DNA of 64,000 nt from assembly GCA_029834535.1 (NCBI GenBank), contig JAQMWT010000333.1:1-64000 (forward strand), written 5' to 3'. Position 1 is the first letter of the stretch, and every line of letters begins with the position of its first letter. The notes beneath the pieces were generated by a model that did not search any database, was not told the DNA's origin, and was given only the letters and a program-made list of their open reading frames with translations. A program made the position numbers and the translations under genes. Below are positions 20,489 to 29,224 of this stretch, piece after piece. Origin of the DNA: Chrysophaeum taylorii. Taxonomy: Eukaryota; Sar; Pelagophyceae; Pelagomonadales; Pelagomonadaceae.

Positions 20489-22357
20489 AATTCACCAGCC
20501 ACTGTTGGTCCTGACGAATATAAGGTCCAAGAAGCGGATGTTTCCATTGACGAATATAAACTTAAGTGCCTCCACGGTTTGTCGCCTGAAAACAGGCACG
20601 CCTACCTCAAGGCCATCGCCAAGGAACTCCACGACATTATCCGCTTTGGCTGCTTCAAACTTTCCTTACCCGACGGTGTCTCTCGTCCTATTGACAGCAA
20701 GATGGTGCTGAAGATTAAAACAGACTCTGCAGGCAAATACGTTAAGCACAAGGCTCGCCTCGTACTACGTGGCTTCCTAGCATCTCTTGGCGCCGATTTC
20801 TTTGGTACCTTCAGCCCCATGGCCACTATGACCGCAATCCGGGTACTACTAGCTATTGCAGCATACAAGCAATTGCCTGTCTACCATGCAGACGTCCCGA
20901 ACGCCTTCGTTCAGTCTGACATCGATGCCAATGTCTATGTTCAGTTACCAGACGGCATCAAGCTTATCGACCCCGATGACGCTAAGTACAAGGGCCGACG
21001 TCTACCGAAACTGCTGAAGTCACTTTATGGACTTCGGCAATCACCATCCCTTTGGAACAAAGAGATAGACGGCTTCTTCCGTAGCCTTGGCTACAAACGC
21101 CTGCATTCGGACTCTTGCCTATATGCTCGAGTATCCGCACATGCTAAGTTCGTCGTATGCAGTCTGTCTGTAGACGACATTGTTGTTGTGTCCAATGACG
21201 ACCCTCTTCGTACTGAATTACAGGATGCCCTCCGCAAACGGTGTGCTGTATAGCAGTTTGAACCTGTCCATACCCTCCTAGGCATGCGTGTGTGTCGCAC
21301 ATCTGACGGTTCCATTTCTCTGGATGTGCAAGCCAAGCTGGATGAACTCTTCGCTGATCACCCAGTCTTGCAGCAACTGACCCCGCTTAAATATCCTATG
21401 TCATCGTCCTTCAAGTATAAAGATGGCACTCCCAGCTCTGAAACAGAGTTGTACATCAATTCGCACTTTGCCACCCTCCTTGGCAAGGTGGTGTTCACGC
21501 AAGTTGCCTGCAGACCTGACTTCTCGCAAGCCTTGGGCAAATGTTCGCGTGGTATGCATGCACCTACGTATGTTCACGTCCAAATGCTAGAGCATTAGCT
21601 TCGCTACCTCAAGAAGCCGGAAAACCGCTCACTTCGCCTCTGGTTCCATCCTAAAGGTAATGCCATTGAAGCTCACCTTCGCACTGTCTCCGCTAATCGA
21701 ATTGATCTATCCACTGTGGTCGACTACCAACCGCAGGATGTATCTACTGGACAGTTTGACCCCTTAGTTGCCATGGTTGACGCTGACAATGCCCCTTCCC
21801 TAGCACAGGAAGATAGGAAATCTACCACCGGGTTTGTCTTCTATATTTTCAACTGCCTTATTGGTTGGAAAAGCAAACTTCAACCGATTGTCTCCTGCTC
21901 AACTCACGAAGCTGAGTTGATTGCCCTCAGTATTTGTGCTGATGAAGCTGTTTGGCTACGCAAGCTGCTGTTGGAACTCTCCTTTGTCGTCAACCCCACC
22001 TTCTACGTCAACAATGCTAGTGGTGAGAACACCGCTGACCCTGTCGACTTCGATGACAATGACAACCCAATTACTGAAGATATGCGCTTCATCAGAAGCC
22101 TACCTCTCTTGTCTGACAATGCTGCCGCTGTTCACACCTCTAATAACCCAGACGGGTCCTCTCGATCCAAGGCACTGTCGACCAGATGGTTTGAAGTCCG
22201 TGAGTACATCTCGCTACAGAAAATACGAGTCCATAATGTTCCCGGCAAGCTGAACGTGGCGGATGGTTTTACAAAGCCACTTGCTGCTGAGTTCTCCCCT
22301 TTTCGTTCTCTACTCGGTATGCATCATGCTTCTGACGACAAGCCTTTACAGGATTGA
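20489..22357 (+). pseudogene. Copia B1 reverse transcriptase and RNase H
   Basis: RT entry 'KHKARLVLRGFLASLGADF', 'YHADVPNAFVQSDI' and 'KSLYGLRQSPSLWN' are standard copia blocks. The catalytic box is S-V-D-D (21167-21178) where copia has Y-V-D-D. RNase H has 'VDADNAPS', 'STHEAELIALS', 'LLSDNAAAVH' and the terminal 'NVADGFTKPL'. Stops at 21251 (TAG; GAG in B2) and 21596 (TAG; TTG in B2) are private mutations. The final TGA 22355-22357 is also present in B2 and is followed in the same frame by junction motif 4. Confidence 0.9.
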
Positions 22358-22372
22358 AGATGCCTAACTCTA

Positions 22373-22396
22373 TTGACCGCAACGTCGTTAAACAAG
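22373..22396 (+). repeat. Junction motif 4 of copia B1 (after pol stop)
   Basis: L-T-A-T-S-L-N in the pol frame, five codons after TGA 22355-22357. B2 has the same arrangement at 47401-47424. It separates RNase H from ORF3a. Confidence 0.8.
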
Positions 22397-23146
22397 TACC
22401 TCCCAGGCTGCTACTGTCTCGCCGACACCAGCTGAATATATTTTACTACAATCCCTAACACTCCAGGATGGGCTCAACATGGATTTTGCCCTGATTGAAC
22501 GAGGATTATCTCTCTCTGATAGCTTCCGTACTCCTGCTACTCCCTTTCTCTCTTCTTTTATGCGAGCGGAAATCTCTACGGCACTCAACTCGATCTATGA
22601 GTCTACTGACTTTTCATTGTTTGTAGACCTGACCACATTCATATCCATGTGCTTACCCATTACTATACTTTGGGAAGCTGCTCCTGCTATTGCTTCTATT
22701 GGCTGCTACAGATGCCCCAAACGCGAACGTTTTATTTTTTTTGTCGCTTTCCTTTTTTTGCGCAGTACCTCAATGATCGTGGACAACCGACTTTCCTAGT
22801 CTCGACCACGTGCAGTTCCAAGGCACAAACACCTCGTGAACTCCCCACTGAAGTGCCGAGTCACCTCAACACGGACGACCATAAGAAGAATGGTCACATC
22901 CCCATTATCACAACACCGATCAGTTTACTTGTGACTCGTGTTCGAACACAGAGTCGCACAGCTCAGGCTATACAAGCCATCCATTCAGCATTTGATTACT
23001 ACTGTTGCTCGATCGCGTGTACAACATCTTAACAACTACGCATCATCCTCTGATGATACAGAACCGCTATCACTCCGGGATGTAATGTTCGGCCACACTT
23101 ATGTTCAGGCAGAACATTAAGGCTTCCTGCACCCCTTTTTTTAACG
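22397..23146 (+). pseudogene. Copia B1 ORF3a (extra ORF after RNase H)
   Basis: Coding remnant after pol, better preserved in B2. It includes 'RTPATPFLSSFMRAEI', 'STDFSLFVDLTTFIS' and a hydrophobic 'LPITILWEAAPAIASIGC' that could be membrane-associated or a buried helix. Then follow 'RELPTEVPSHLNTDDHKKNG' and 'VTRVRTQSRTAQAIQAIHSA' in another frame. It lies at +1 relative to motif 4 in both B copies. No known env or other family is recognised. Confidence 0.55.
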
Positions 23147-23170
23147 TTGACCGAAACGTCGTTAAACTAC
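23147..23170 (+). repeat. Junction motif 5 of copia B1 (ORF3a/ORF3b)
   Basis: Encodes L-T-E-T-S-L-N-Y with the DNA core TCGTTAAACTA. B2 counterpart 46455-46478. It lies between the two extra ORFs. Confidence 0.85.
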
Positions 23171-23722
23171 TCACACTCCACGCTAGACGCTACTCTGGAG
23201 ATATCTTCGCCACCGTTACCTACGCCTTCTGCTTCGCTTGCTGATTCCGACTTCTTGTGCCAACAAGTCGACCAACTCCAGGGAACTCTTCGAATCTATA
23301 TTACCGAGGCTGCCATTGCTTCAATCACCTCCCTGGAGAACCGGCTCTTCCCTCCTACAGCCAACACCCACGTGTTACTTATACACTGTACAAGATCACA
23401 GAGCTGTTGTCTCGCTTAACACTCACCGCTCATGATCAACATGCTACCAACCACTCCCCCGGACGATTACCTCCTTCATCTACTTGACAAGTTGCTCTCA
23501 TGCTTCAGAGCATTCCGTCCGCTCTCATGTGAATCTGAAGACTCTTCTATCTTCGTTCGCCATGTCCAACCTTTTTTTGTGGAAAACCAACTGGACACCT
23601 TCCAACTAGATTCTCTGTCGCCATCCATACTGAATGCTCTACTTGCACTCACCCTTCTCTTGGCACCACATCATTCAGCTATTGGTGTTCACCATCTTAC
23701 AGCAGAAGCTGACGATGATTGA
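23171..23722 (+). pseudogene. Copia B1 ORF3b
   Basis: Second extra ORF: 'LCQQVDQLQGTLRIYI', 'ASITSLENRLFPPTANTH', and in a shifted frame 'DKLLSCFRAFRPLSCESEDS' and 'LDTFQLDSLSPSILNALLAL', ending at TGA 23720. The same helical content is in B2 (45904-46478) and by position corresponds to the coiled-coil ORF3b of element A. Function unknown. Confidence 0.55.
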
Positions 23723-23950
23723 TAATCCTAACACACTGTCGGTTGTATCTGTGTTTCTTAATGTTCTGTTCAAAAGGGTCAAATCGACTCTCAGCTCCAC
23801 CAAGTCCAAGTCCTAAGACCCTTCTATACTCTTGATGCTTCGTATGTGACCTCTGCGACCATCAAGACTGTATTCCTTCTTTTCTTTTTTTCTTCATCAT
23901 CATCTTTCTCAAGAGATGCTCTACAGTCGCACCTTGCGCTTAAGACATCT
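23723..23950 (+). other. 3' untranslated region of copia B1
   Basis: Sequence between ORF3b and the polypurine tract; no ORF assigned. Confidence 0.6.
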
Positions 23951-23958
23951 CGAGGGGG
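23951..23958 (+). promoter_or_regulatory. Polypurine tract of copia B1
   Basis: CGAGGGGG immediately precedes the 3' LTR. It is the expected plus-strand primer; B2 has the same sequence next to its 3' LTR. Confidence 0.85.
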
Positions 23959-24272
23959 TGCAGAGAAATCTGCTGTCTCTTACCCTTATCCGTCCGTTGA
24001 GAGCGTGATCTCTTCCTTACCCTTATCCTCCCTTTCTACACAATCAAATAGTCCTCTGATTTGTGCCTACGCTCATCATCATGGTCTAGCGCGTCCCGAG
24101 GTATGTAGCACTATACACTTTACCTTTCTCGTGTAGTTCTAGATGCCGCCTGTCGTGTTCTGAGGATATAGGGAACATACCTTTTCATTCCCCGGATTAA
24201 ATACTTCCAGACGTTCATGATGAGACGGGATGGTTGCCCAGGTGACTTACCACTGCTTGCTAATGCTCTGCA
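23959..24272 (+). repeat. 3' LTR of copia B1
   Basis: 314 bp, TGCAGAGAAATC to AATGCTCTGCA, differing from the 5' LTR at only a handful of positions (about 3 percent by eye), which suggests a fairly recent insertion. Confidence 0.93.
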
Positions 24273-24722
24273 TAAGTTGCGGAGGAATTCGTCGTGGATA
24301 GTCGCCCCTGGGCATTTTTGTCTGTAGCCAGGGGAGTAGAGGGAGGTTTTCATTGCGCCTCGAATCGCTGGATCTTCGTGTGCGTAGCCGTTGTTGAAGG
24401 CGCTGGCGGTATCGTCGAAGTACGTGCAGTCGACGGTGAAAACTTGGCGTGCCAATTCTGTAGCGTGCTGGGGTTGGCCGAAGCCGACGTAGAAAATGTG
24501 GACGTGGGCGTCGAAGTTTTTGATGTATTTTGGTGCTTCGGCAGCTGCGGCATAGTTCGCGTGGGTGTGGTTGTGTTTGCGCTTTTTTGTCGCGATAACG
24601 TTTGTGTTTGGGGACGTGTCGACGAATTTCATGATGTTCTTGTCGTGGCGTGACTTTCCAAAGTTCACTGTCAGGGAAGGTGCAATACTTGTTGGAGTTG
24701 TGAATTGGAATTTGAGATTGAA
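24273..24722 (-). pseudogene. Gene X, middle part (unknown protein)
   Basis: Reverse-strand coding between the B1 LTR and the inverted Helitron-derived repeat. It reads 'NLKFQFTTPTSIAPSLTVNF', 'HDKNIMKFVDTSP', a basic 'ATKKRKHNHTH', 'HVHIFYVGFGQPQHATELAR', 'TVDCTYFDDTASAFNNGYAH' and 'IHDEFLRN' up to the LTR. It is open throughout and continues in frame to 11778 once B1 is removed. The first codons lie beyond the repeat, at 26023-26051. No family recognised. Total length without inserts would be about 310 codons. Confidence 0.65.
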
Positions 24723-25075
24723 CAAGTGCAGGCCAGTAAGTTCACCTAGTCCCAATCTCTAACCCCAGTAAGTTCACATGGTCCCAGTAAGTTCACCTGG
24801 TCAGTAAGTTCACCTAGTCCAAATCTCTAACCCCAGTAAGTTCGGCGTAAACACACTCGTGCTCACACCCACTCCTTCGAGCTCGTCGCTCTCGCCTCCG
24901 CCAATCTGAGCTGCCTTGATCCGCACACGCCGCTAACCTTTGAGTTTACTCTAAAACCCTCAGTAAGTTCATCTGGTCCCAGTAAGTTCACCTGGTCACT
25001 CAGTTCACCTAGTCCCAATCTCAAACCCCAGTAAGTTCACCTGGTCCCAGTAAGTTCACTTACAGTGCGCGTGTA

Positions 25076-25215
25076 TTGCGACAAGCTTGATGGTCACTCT
25101 CCGCCGACCGACCTTTCGGCGCTCCTCGTCTACAGGCCCGTGATTCCGGACTGGCTCCTGTCGGTCCGGCCTGGCTCCCATGCTCGGGCGAGGTCTGAAG
25201 TTAGTTAGTTAGTTA
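25076..25215 (+). mobile_element. TTAG-tailed retroposon, copy 4 (5'-truncated)
   Basis: Only the last ~140 bp, from GCGACAAGCTTGATGG through CTGAAGTTAGTTAGTTAG. It is inserted in the Helitron-derived repeat with at most a 3 bp duplication (GTA). Truncation from the 5' end with an intact tail is typical of target-primed reverse transcription. Confidence 0.8.
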
Positions 25216-25249
25216 GTAGACGCCGGGAGGGGCTTATCGGTATTGCGCA

Positions 25250-25791
25250 GCACGTGTGGGGTAGGGTGGAGTCGTCGACTCAGAAGAGCATATCCTCGGG
25301 GTTGCCGATCGACAGAGAGCCACGTAGAGCTGGACGTGACAGAAGACGGGCTTGGGCAAGAGGACGCCGACCTCGCGGGGCGTCTGGCCCTGGCTCTTGT
25401 TGATCGTTTGGCGTCGGCGGGCCTTAAGGGATACAGGTTGGAGGAGCCTCGGTGACACGACACGATCGATCATGTATCTGGTACCGTTGCAGTGGCCGTG
25501 CGACGGGTCGAGGTTGCGAAGACATTAAGCTCGCGATCAAAGTCAGCATGCCGTTGGTTGTCAGGGAGTCGAAAACTCGACTGTAAGAGCGAGGCGTCGT
25601 CTTCCGACCCAACCTAGTCTGCCGAAAAGAACTCCGACGCCTCGTCCCCGAGAAAAAAAGGCCGCGGTCATGTGCGCGTTGTGAGCATCGACAACATCGT
25701 TTCGACGGGGCGTGAGAATGGCGCGCTGAAAGAGCCGCCGCGTGTCGTGGAAATAGTCTGCGAGGTCGCCGTATACGGCTTGGAGGATCAA
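25250..25791 (-). pseudogene. Helitron helicase C-terminal fragment (inverted copy)
   Basis: Reverse-strand remnant: 'LQAVYGDLADYFHDTRRLFQ', 'RAILTPRRNDVVDAHN', then in other frames '[20 protein letters not shown]' and '[14 protein letters not shown]'. It gives the clearest view of the KSQGQT motif and final helicase block of this family. Confidence 0.7.
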
Positions 25792-26022
25792 TGCCTGGCT
25801 CGCGGGCCTACCTGATCCTTACCCTGAATCGGGGGACAAACAACCACATCCTTCATGCTCCCCACACACACCCCCCTCTTAGCAGTCGACATTTAGAGAC
25901 GAACAACCACAAACCCACCCACATCCTTCATGCTCCCCCCACACACCCCCCTCTTAGCAGTCGACATTTAAAGACAAACAAACAAACAGACAAACAGACA
26001 AACATCTGTCGATTAGTAGTAA

Positions 26023-26051
26023 GGACGGTAATTGAAGTATGTCGTTGACAT
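26023..26051 (-). pseudogene. Gene X, first codons
   Basis: ATG at 26049-26051 opens 'MSTTYFNYRP', cut by the Helitron-derived repeat. The frame agrees with the middle part at 24722 if the repeat is removed with one T duplicated. A TATA-like box lies about 40 bp upstream, which supports this start. Confidence 0.5.
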
Positions 26052-26090
26052 GCATTGTGTGTTGGAATTTGTGGACCGTTGAGGCAAGGG

Positions 26091-26100
26091 GTTATATAGT
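26091..26100 (-). promoter_or_regulatory. TATA-like box of gene X
   Basis: Reverse-strand CTATATAACCCC lies ~40 bp before the gene X ATG, a usual TATA-to-start distance when the leader is short. Confidence 0.4.
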
Positions 26101-26990
26101 GAGAAGTCAAGAGCGTGTGATGCGTATGGTCGATTTCGGTGGCGGTGGAGTCGGCGCTTCCGGGTCGATGGTGATGTCTCGATCGGTGTCGAGACGTTGG
26201 TCGATGATTTTGTATTGGGATGCTACGACGCGCGAGTGGTGAGTTATGGGAGGCATCGTGTGTCGAGCCGCAGTAATATTGGGCGACATATGCGGTCGAA
26301 GGTGTTTGTTTGGTCTTGGTTAGGGCTCGCCGAGGTTTTTCGCGTCATCGGTGGCTTGTCGTTGGTGGAGACTTCGTGGTTGCTCGGTCGTTGTCGTGCG
26401 TGATAAGGTCGAGCGCGTGATCGTCGAAGTGCTCAAGGTGCGTGCTCGTGTGATGGGGGAGGAGTTACGTGTCGAGTGTTGTCCATTAGTCTTGTAATTG
26501 GTAATGCCGTTTTCGTTTTCGGCGCGTGCCTGGTGGTATTTGGGGGAGGCATTGACCGAAAATTTTCAACACCGCGGGGTGGATGATTCGATGGTTGACG
26601 AGATCGATCTGTTCTTCTCGTTTCGGTTTTCGGTGGTACGGATTGGCCGAAATATGCGCTGCTCGTGAAGGCGGGGCGAAATGGGAGGAATGCTCAAGTC
26701 GCTGGTCCTGTTCGGATATCACGTGGTGGTGGCTAAGTGTGTCTTGGCAGAGTTGCGAGCTTTATATATTACAGACACGACTGGCGAAGGGGTGAGGAGT
26801 GGGCGAGCTGGTGGAGTGACGGTGGGGAGGTCCGGTTGTTGGTGGTCGGCGAGCATGTGCGTGATGATGTCGGAGGTGTCTTTGTGAACGAGAATAGGAA
26901 TGCGACGGGGTTCTAGTTTCGAGGACAAGGAGTTTTTTGGGGACTTGGGTTTCGTGAAGGTGTTGTGAGAAGTGAGTGGAGAAGGCGACG
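26101..26990 (-). other. Region between Helitron helicase and gene X
   Basis: GC-rich reverse-strand sequence after the helicase stop. It has a TATA-like box at about 26758-26768 (reverse ATATATAAAG) followed by a small basic frame (about 26486-26722, containing 'HRKPKREEQIDLVNHR' and ending 'RRKRKRHYQLQD') that has no ATG, only GTG. It may be a decayed small ORF or the Helitron 3' end; I could not find a convincing CTRR terminus and hairpin. Confidence 0.3.
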
Positions 26991-27870
26991 TCACGTTTGT
27001 TCGGTGTGTGTGTTGTCGTCGCGATCGTCGGGACAATGTGCGTCGGTGTCCATGTCGGCGGTGTTTGGTGAGTTTGTGTTGGTTGTGGGTGTGGCGTCTT
27101 TTCTGTTTGGGGTTTCGTGCGGGAGGAAGCGCGCGGTGCGTCTGCGTTTTTTGGTTTGTTTGGGATGGCGGTGTTGGTATGCGTTGGCGCCGCGAGGCGC
27201 GTCCCAGGCGCCCTTTTGGTCGTAGCCGGAATCCCACGCTGGCAAGAAGTCGTCGTGTTTGAGATTGGTGTCGACATCGACAGCGCGCGGGTCTTTTTGT
27301 AGCCATCGGAGGCCGTCGCGTTCGAGTGCTCGCGAAATGAGCACGTAGAAGCCTTTGAGGTTCCACCTGGAAACCTTGGGGTGTTGCGCGAGGTCGATGA
27401 CGAATTTTTTGAGCGTGCGCCCTTGGACTTTAAAGTCGGTGATGGCAAACGCGAGCTGCGCTGGAAAGTCGACTACGGCTATTTTTTGCGGGAGGTTGTA
27501 ATCGACGGCGACGGCGCTACGGAGGCGCTTCGCTTCGGTGTCGCTCGTTGAGATAGTCTTCTTCTCGAGCGGGATGAGTTGGGTGCCGTCGTCGATCTCG
27601 TCGTCGTTGGCGTCGGGGTTGCGATGTTGGAAGTCGACGAGTTCGTTTTCGAAGTCGTCGAGCGGTATGCCGTGCCACTTATAGGCGGGAGGTAGCGTCT
27701 CGTTTTGTTTCGCCTCGCGCTTTCGGTTTCCGACGCGGATGGTCATGGTGTTGGGAGGCGTCGGAAGGTGGACTTCTTGGTAGCCTCCGATCTCGCGTGC
27801 TCTGGCGAGCGGTGCGCACGTTTCGTCGAATTCGTCGAGGAGGTCGTGGCAAAGGCCGGGAGTGCCGTTG
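26991..27870 (-). pseudogene. Helitron helicase, C-terminal motor domain and tail
   Basis: Reverse-strand, open from before 27746 to the stop at 26991. 'FPAQLAFAITDFKVQGRTLK' is helicase motif V (T-x-x-K-x-Q-G-x-T class) and 'LKGFYVLISRALERDGLRWL' is motif VI with the arginine. A basic, Thr/Asn-rich tail of ~100 residues follows. It is separated from the upstream helicase part by one TGA at 27871-27873, in the same frame and consistent with CGA to TGA. The motif style differs from the KSQGQT remnants in the repeats, so they come from another Helitron family. Confidence 0.8.
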
Positions 27871-28289
27871 GCTCAGTTGTGTTTCGAGTTTTCGTTTTGG
27901 AAGATGACGCACGGGGCTCCTTCGACCCAAGAGGCTCGCATGGTCTCTTTCTCGGCTTCGTAGAAGTCGTCGTAAGGGACGTGGGCGAGAGCGTCGGGGT
28001 TGGCGGGGTCGATGTTCCACGTGACGAAAGGGAGACCGAAGTATTGGGCGAAATTTTTCGCTTGGGCGTAATTGAGGGCGTCGAGTTCGACGTGAGACAA
28101 GACGCCGATGGGCGCGAAGCGCCACGGTGGATCTCGGACGTCGACGGCGCTGAGCGTTTTGATGCTGTCGACGAAGTCGCGCGTGACGGGGGTCGGATTG
28201 TTCGTTTGGCGCATTTGGAGCTGAGTTTCGACGAAGTCCGGGTCGTCGAACGATCTCGTGATCTTTTCTAATTTTGTTCGTCGCGCTTG
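27871..28289 (-). pseudogene. Helitron helicase, middle domain
   Basis: Reverse-strand segment between stops at 28290 (TAA) and 27871 (TGA). It contains 'VTRDFVDSIKTLSAVDVRDP', 'VELDALNYAQAKNFAQYFGL' and 'FVTWNIDPANPDAL', the segment between helicase motifs II and V in this Helitron subtype. Both flanking stops can be explained by single C-to-T changes (CAA to TAA, CGA to TGA). Confidence 0.7.
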
Positions 28290-28800
28290 TTATAGAACGC
28301 GGAGGCCGGCGGCCACGTAGGTGTCCGGGTTGATGGTCTGCATGCCAACGGCCTTTTTGAAAAGCGTCTTGTACCAGGGATCGCCTTCTTTCACGGGGTT
28401 CTTCTGCTGCACGTCGCCGGCGAGATCGACGGGAACGTCGCCGAAGGGCACGTTGCTTTCTTCCACGAGCGCGCGGAAAGCGCAGTCGACTTTGCCCAAC
28501 AGGCCAGCGCTTATGAATGGGACCTCGTCGATGACGAAGGCGACGACGTCCTCGAGCTCCACGCCGGTTTGAATTTCGAAGTTGCGTCGCTGGGTTCCCA
28601 AGCGCGACGATTCGAGGTGCGTCGGAATCTTGACGTTTCTGCCGGGATGAAGCATGGTGAGCAACGTTGCTTCTCGGAAGGCGGCGGAGGCGACGCCGAC
28701 GAAGGATGTCATGATGATGTGGCCGAGGTTGTCTTCGCGCGCTTGCTTGCGGAGAATTTTGAGGACGTGGGGCCGAAGCCGGCGGCGGCTAAGGTGTCCT
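28290..28800 (-). pseudogene. Helitron helicase, ATPase core
   Basis: Reverse-strand Pif1-like core: 'EDVVAFVIDEVPFISAGLLG' is Walker B (D-E) and 'VPVDLAGDVQQ' is motif III. Upstream, 'HVLKILRKQAR' and 'IIMTSFVGVASAAF' are the motif I/Ia surroundings, but where the P-loop G-K-[ST] should be (about 28770-28800) the sequence has only Ala/Gly codons and a frame change. The P-loop is therefore missing or destroyed in this copy. Confidence 0.75.
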
Positions 28801-29224
28801 GGATGTTCTCGACGGTTTCGGCGCGATCGCGAGCTTCGACGCGGTACCGAATGACGCGATCGAGAGTCGCGCCGAATTTGCGTTGCAGAGGAGTAAGCGG
28901 TTGCGGACCCGGTTTAGGATTCGCCTGAATCAACATTGCGCGTTGTCGTTCCCATTGGTCGTTCGTGAGGGGATCGAACGCTTCCGGAATCTCGATGTCG
29001 CCGGGTGGCGTCGAATGCGCGGTCGTTCCGACTATGTCGTTTTGATTTCGACGAGCGCGCGCAAAGTCGTCTTTGTGGGCGAGCGGAAGTCGTAGGTATT
29101 GTCTCGCTTGGTTTGTGTCGCGAAATTGTCGTCTAACGTGTGGCGAAATTGAGGCCGTGAGGGCGGCTCGAAATTCTCGAAAGTTTCGTGGTACGACGAC
29201 GCAGAATTGGCCGTGCAACCTCAT
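28709..29224 (-). pseudogene. Helitron Rep-helicase connecting region
   Basis: Reverse-strand frame opening with ATG at 29222-29224, which overlaps the TGA of the Rep segment (ATGA). It includes 'FREFRAALTASISPHVRRQF', 'AFDPLTNDQWERQRAMLIQA' and 'LQRKFGATLDRVIRYRVEAR', matching the helical linker between Rep and helicase. It runs out of frame at the lost P-loop. The ATGA overlap could be a true split of Rep and helicase, or one more one-base frameshift. Confidence 0.65.

Larger units (their letters stand above)
11779..24272 (+). mobile_element. Copia element B1 (full, with two inserts)
   Basis: Forward-strand Ty1/copia element with two ~313 bp LTRs (11779-12091 and 23959-24272, differing at under ten sites), a primer site, a polypurine tract and the order Gag, protease, linker, integrase, RT, RNase H, ORF3a, ORF3b. 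It is interrupted by a Helitron-derived repeat (14261-15299) and a TTAG retroposon (17141-17483), and by several frameshifts and stops. Without inserts it is about 11.1 kb, long for copia. It sits in gene X; flanking pentamers GGAGT and TAAGT match at three of five positions, but the gene frame continues across when one is removed. Confidence 0.92.
24723..26020 (-). mobile_element. Helitron-derived repeat, inverted copy in gene X
   Basis: Reverse-oriented copy: CAAGTGCAGGCC at the left and CATCTGTCGATTAGTAGT at the right. It contains the GAACTTACT short repeats (left), a 5'-truncated retroposon (25076-25215), the helicase remnant, a duplicated CCTCTTAGCAGTCGACATTT block and the CAGA/CAAA microsatellite. 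It splits gene X after its tenth codon; the flanks are again T-rich (CCTT and TTC in gene orientation). Confidence 0.75.

Noticed and set aside
11779-24272. Perfect target duplication for B1
   Set aside because: TGCAGAG/CTCTGCA ends are fixed by the primer site and polypurine tract, leaving flanks GGAGT and TAAGT, which match at only three positions. I report it as imperfect.
24723-26020. Source of the repeats' helicase remnant in the Rep-helicase at 26991
   Set aside because: Motif V reads KSQGQT in the remnants but T-D-F-K-V-Q-G-R-T in the full gene; they belong to different families.
26991-27300. Forward-strand frames of 60-190 codons opposite the Helitron
   Set aside because: They are antisense shadows of conserved helicase and Rep coding, which has recognisable motifs.
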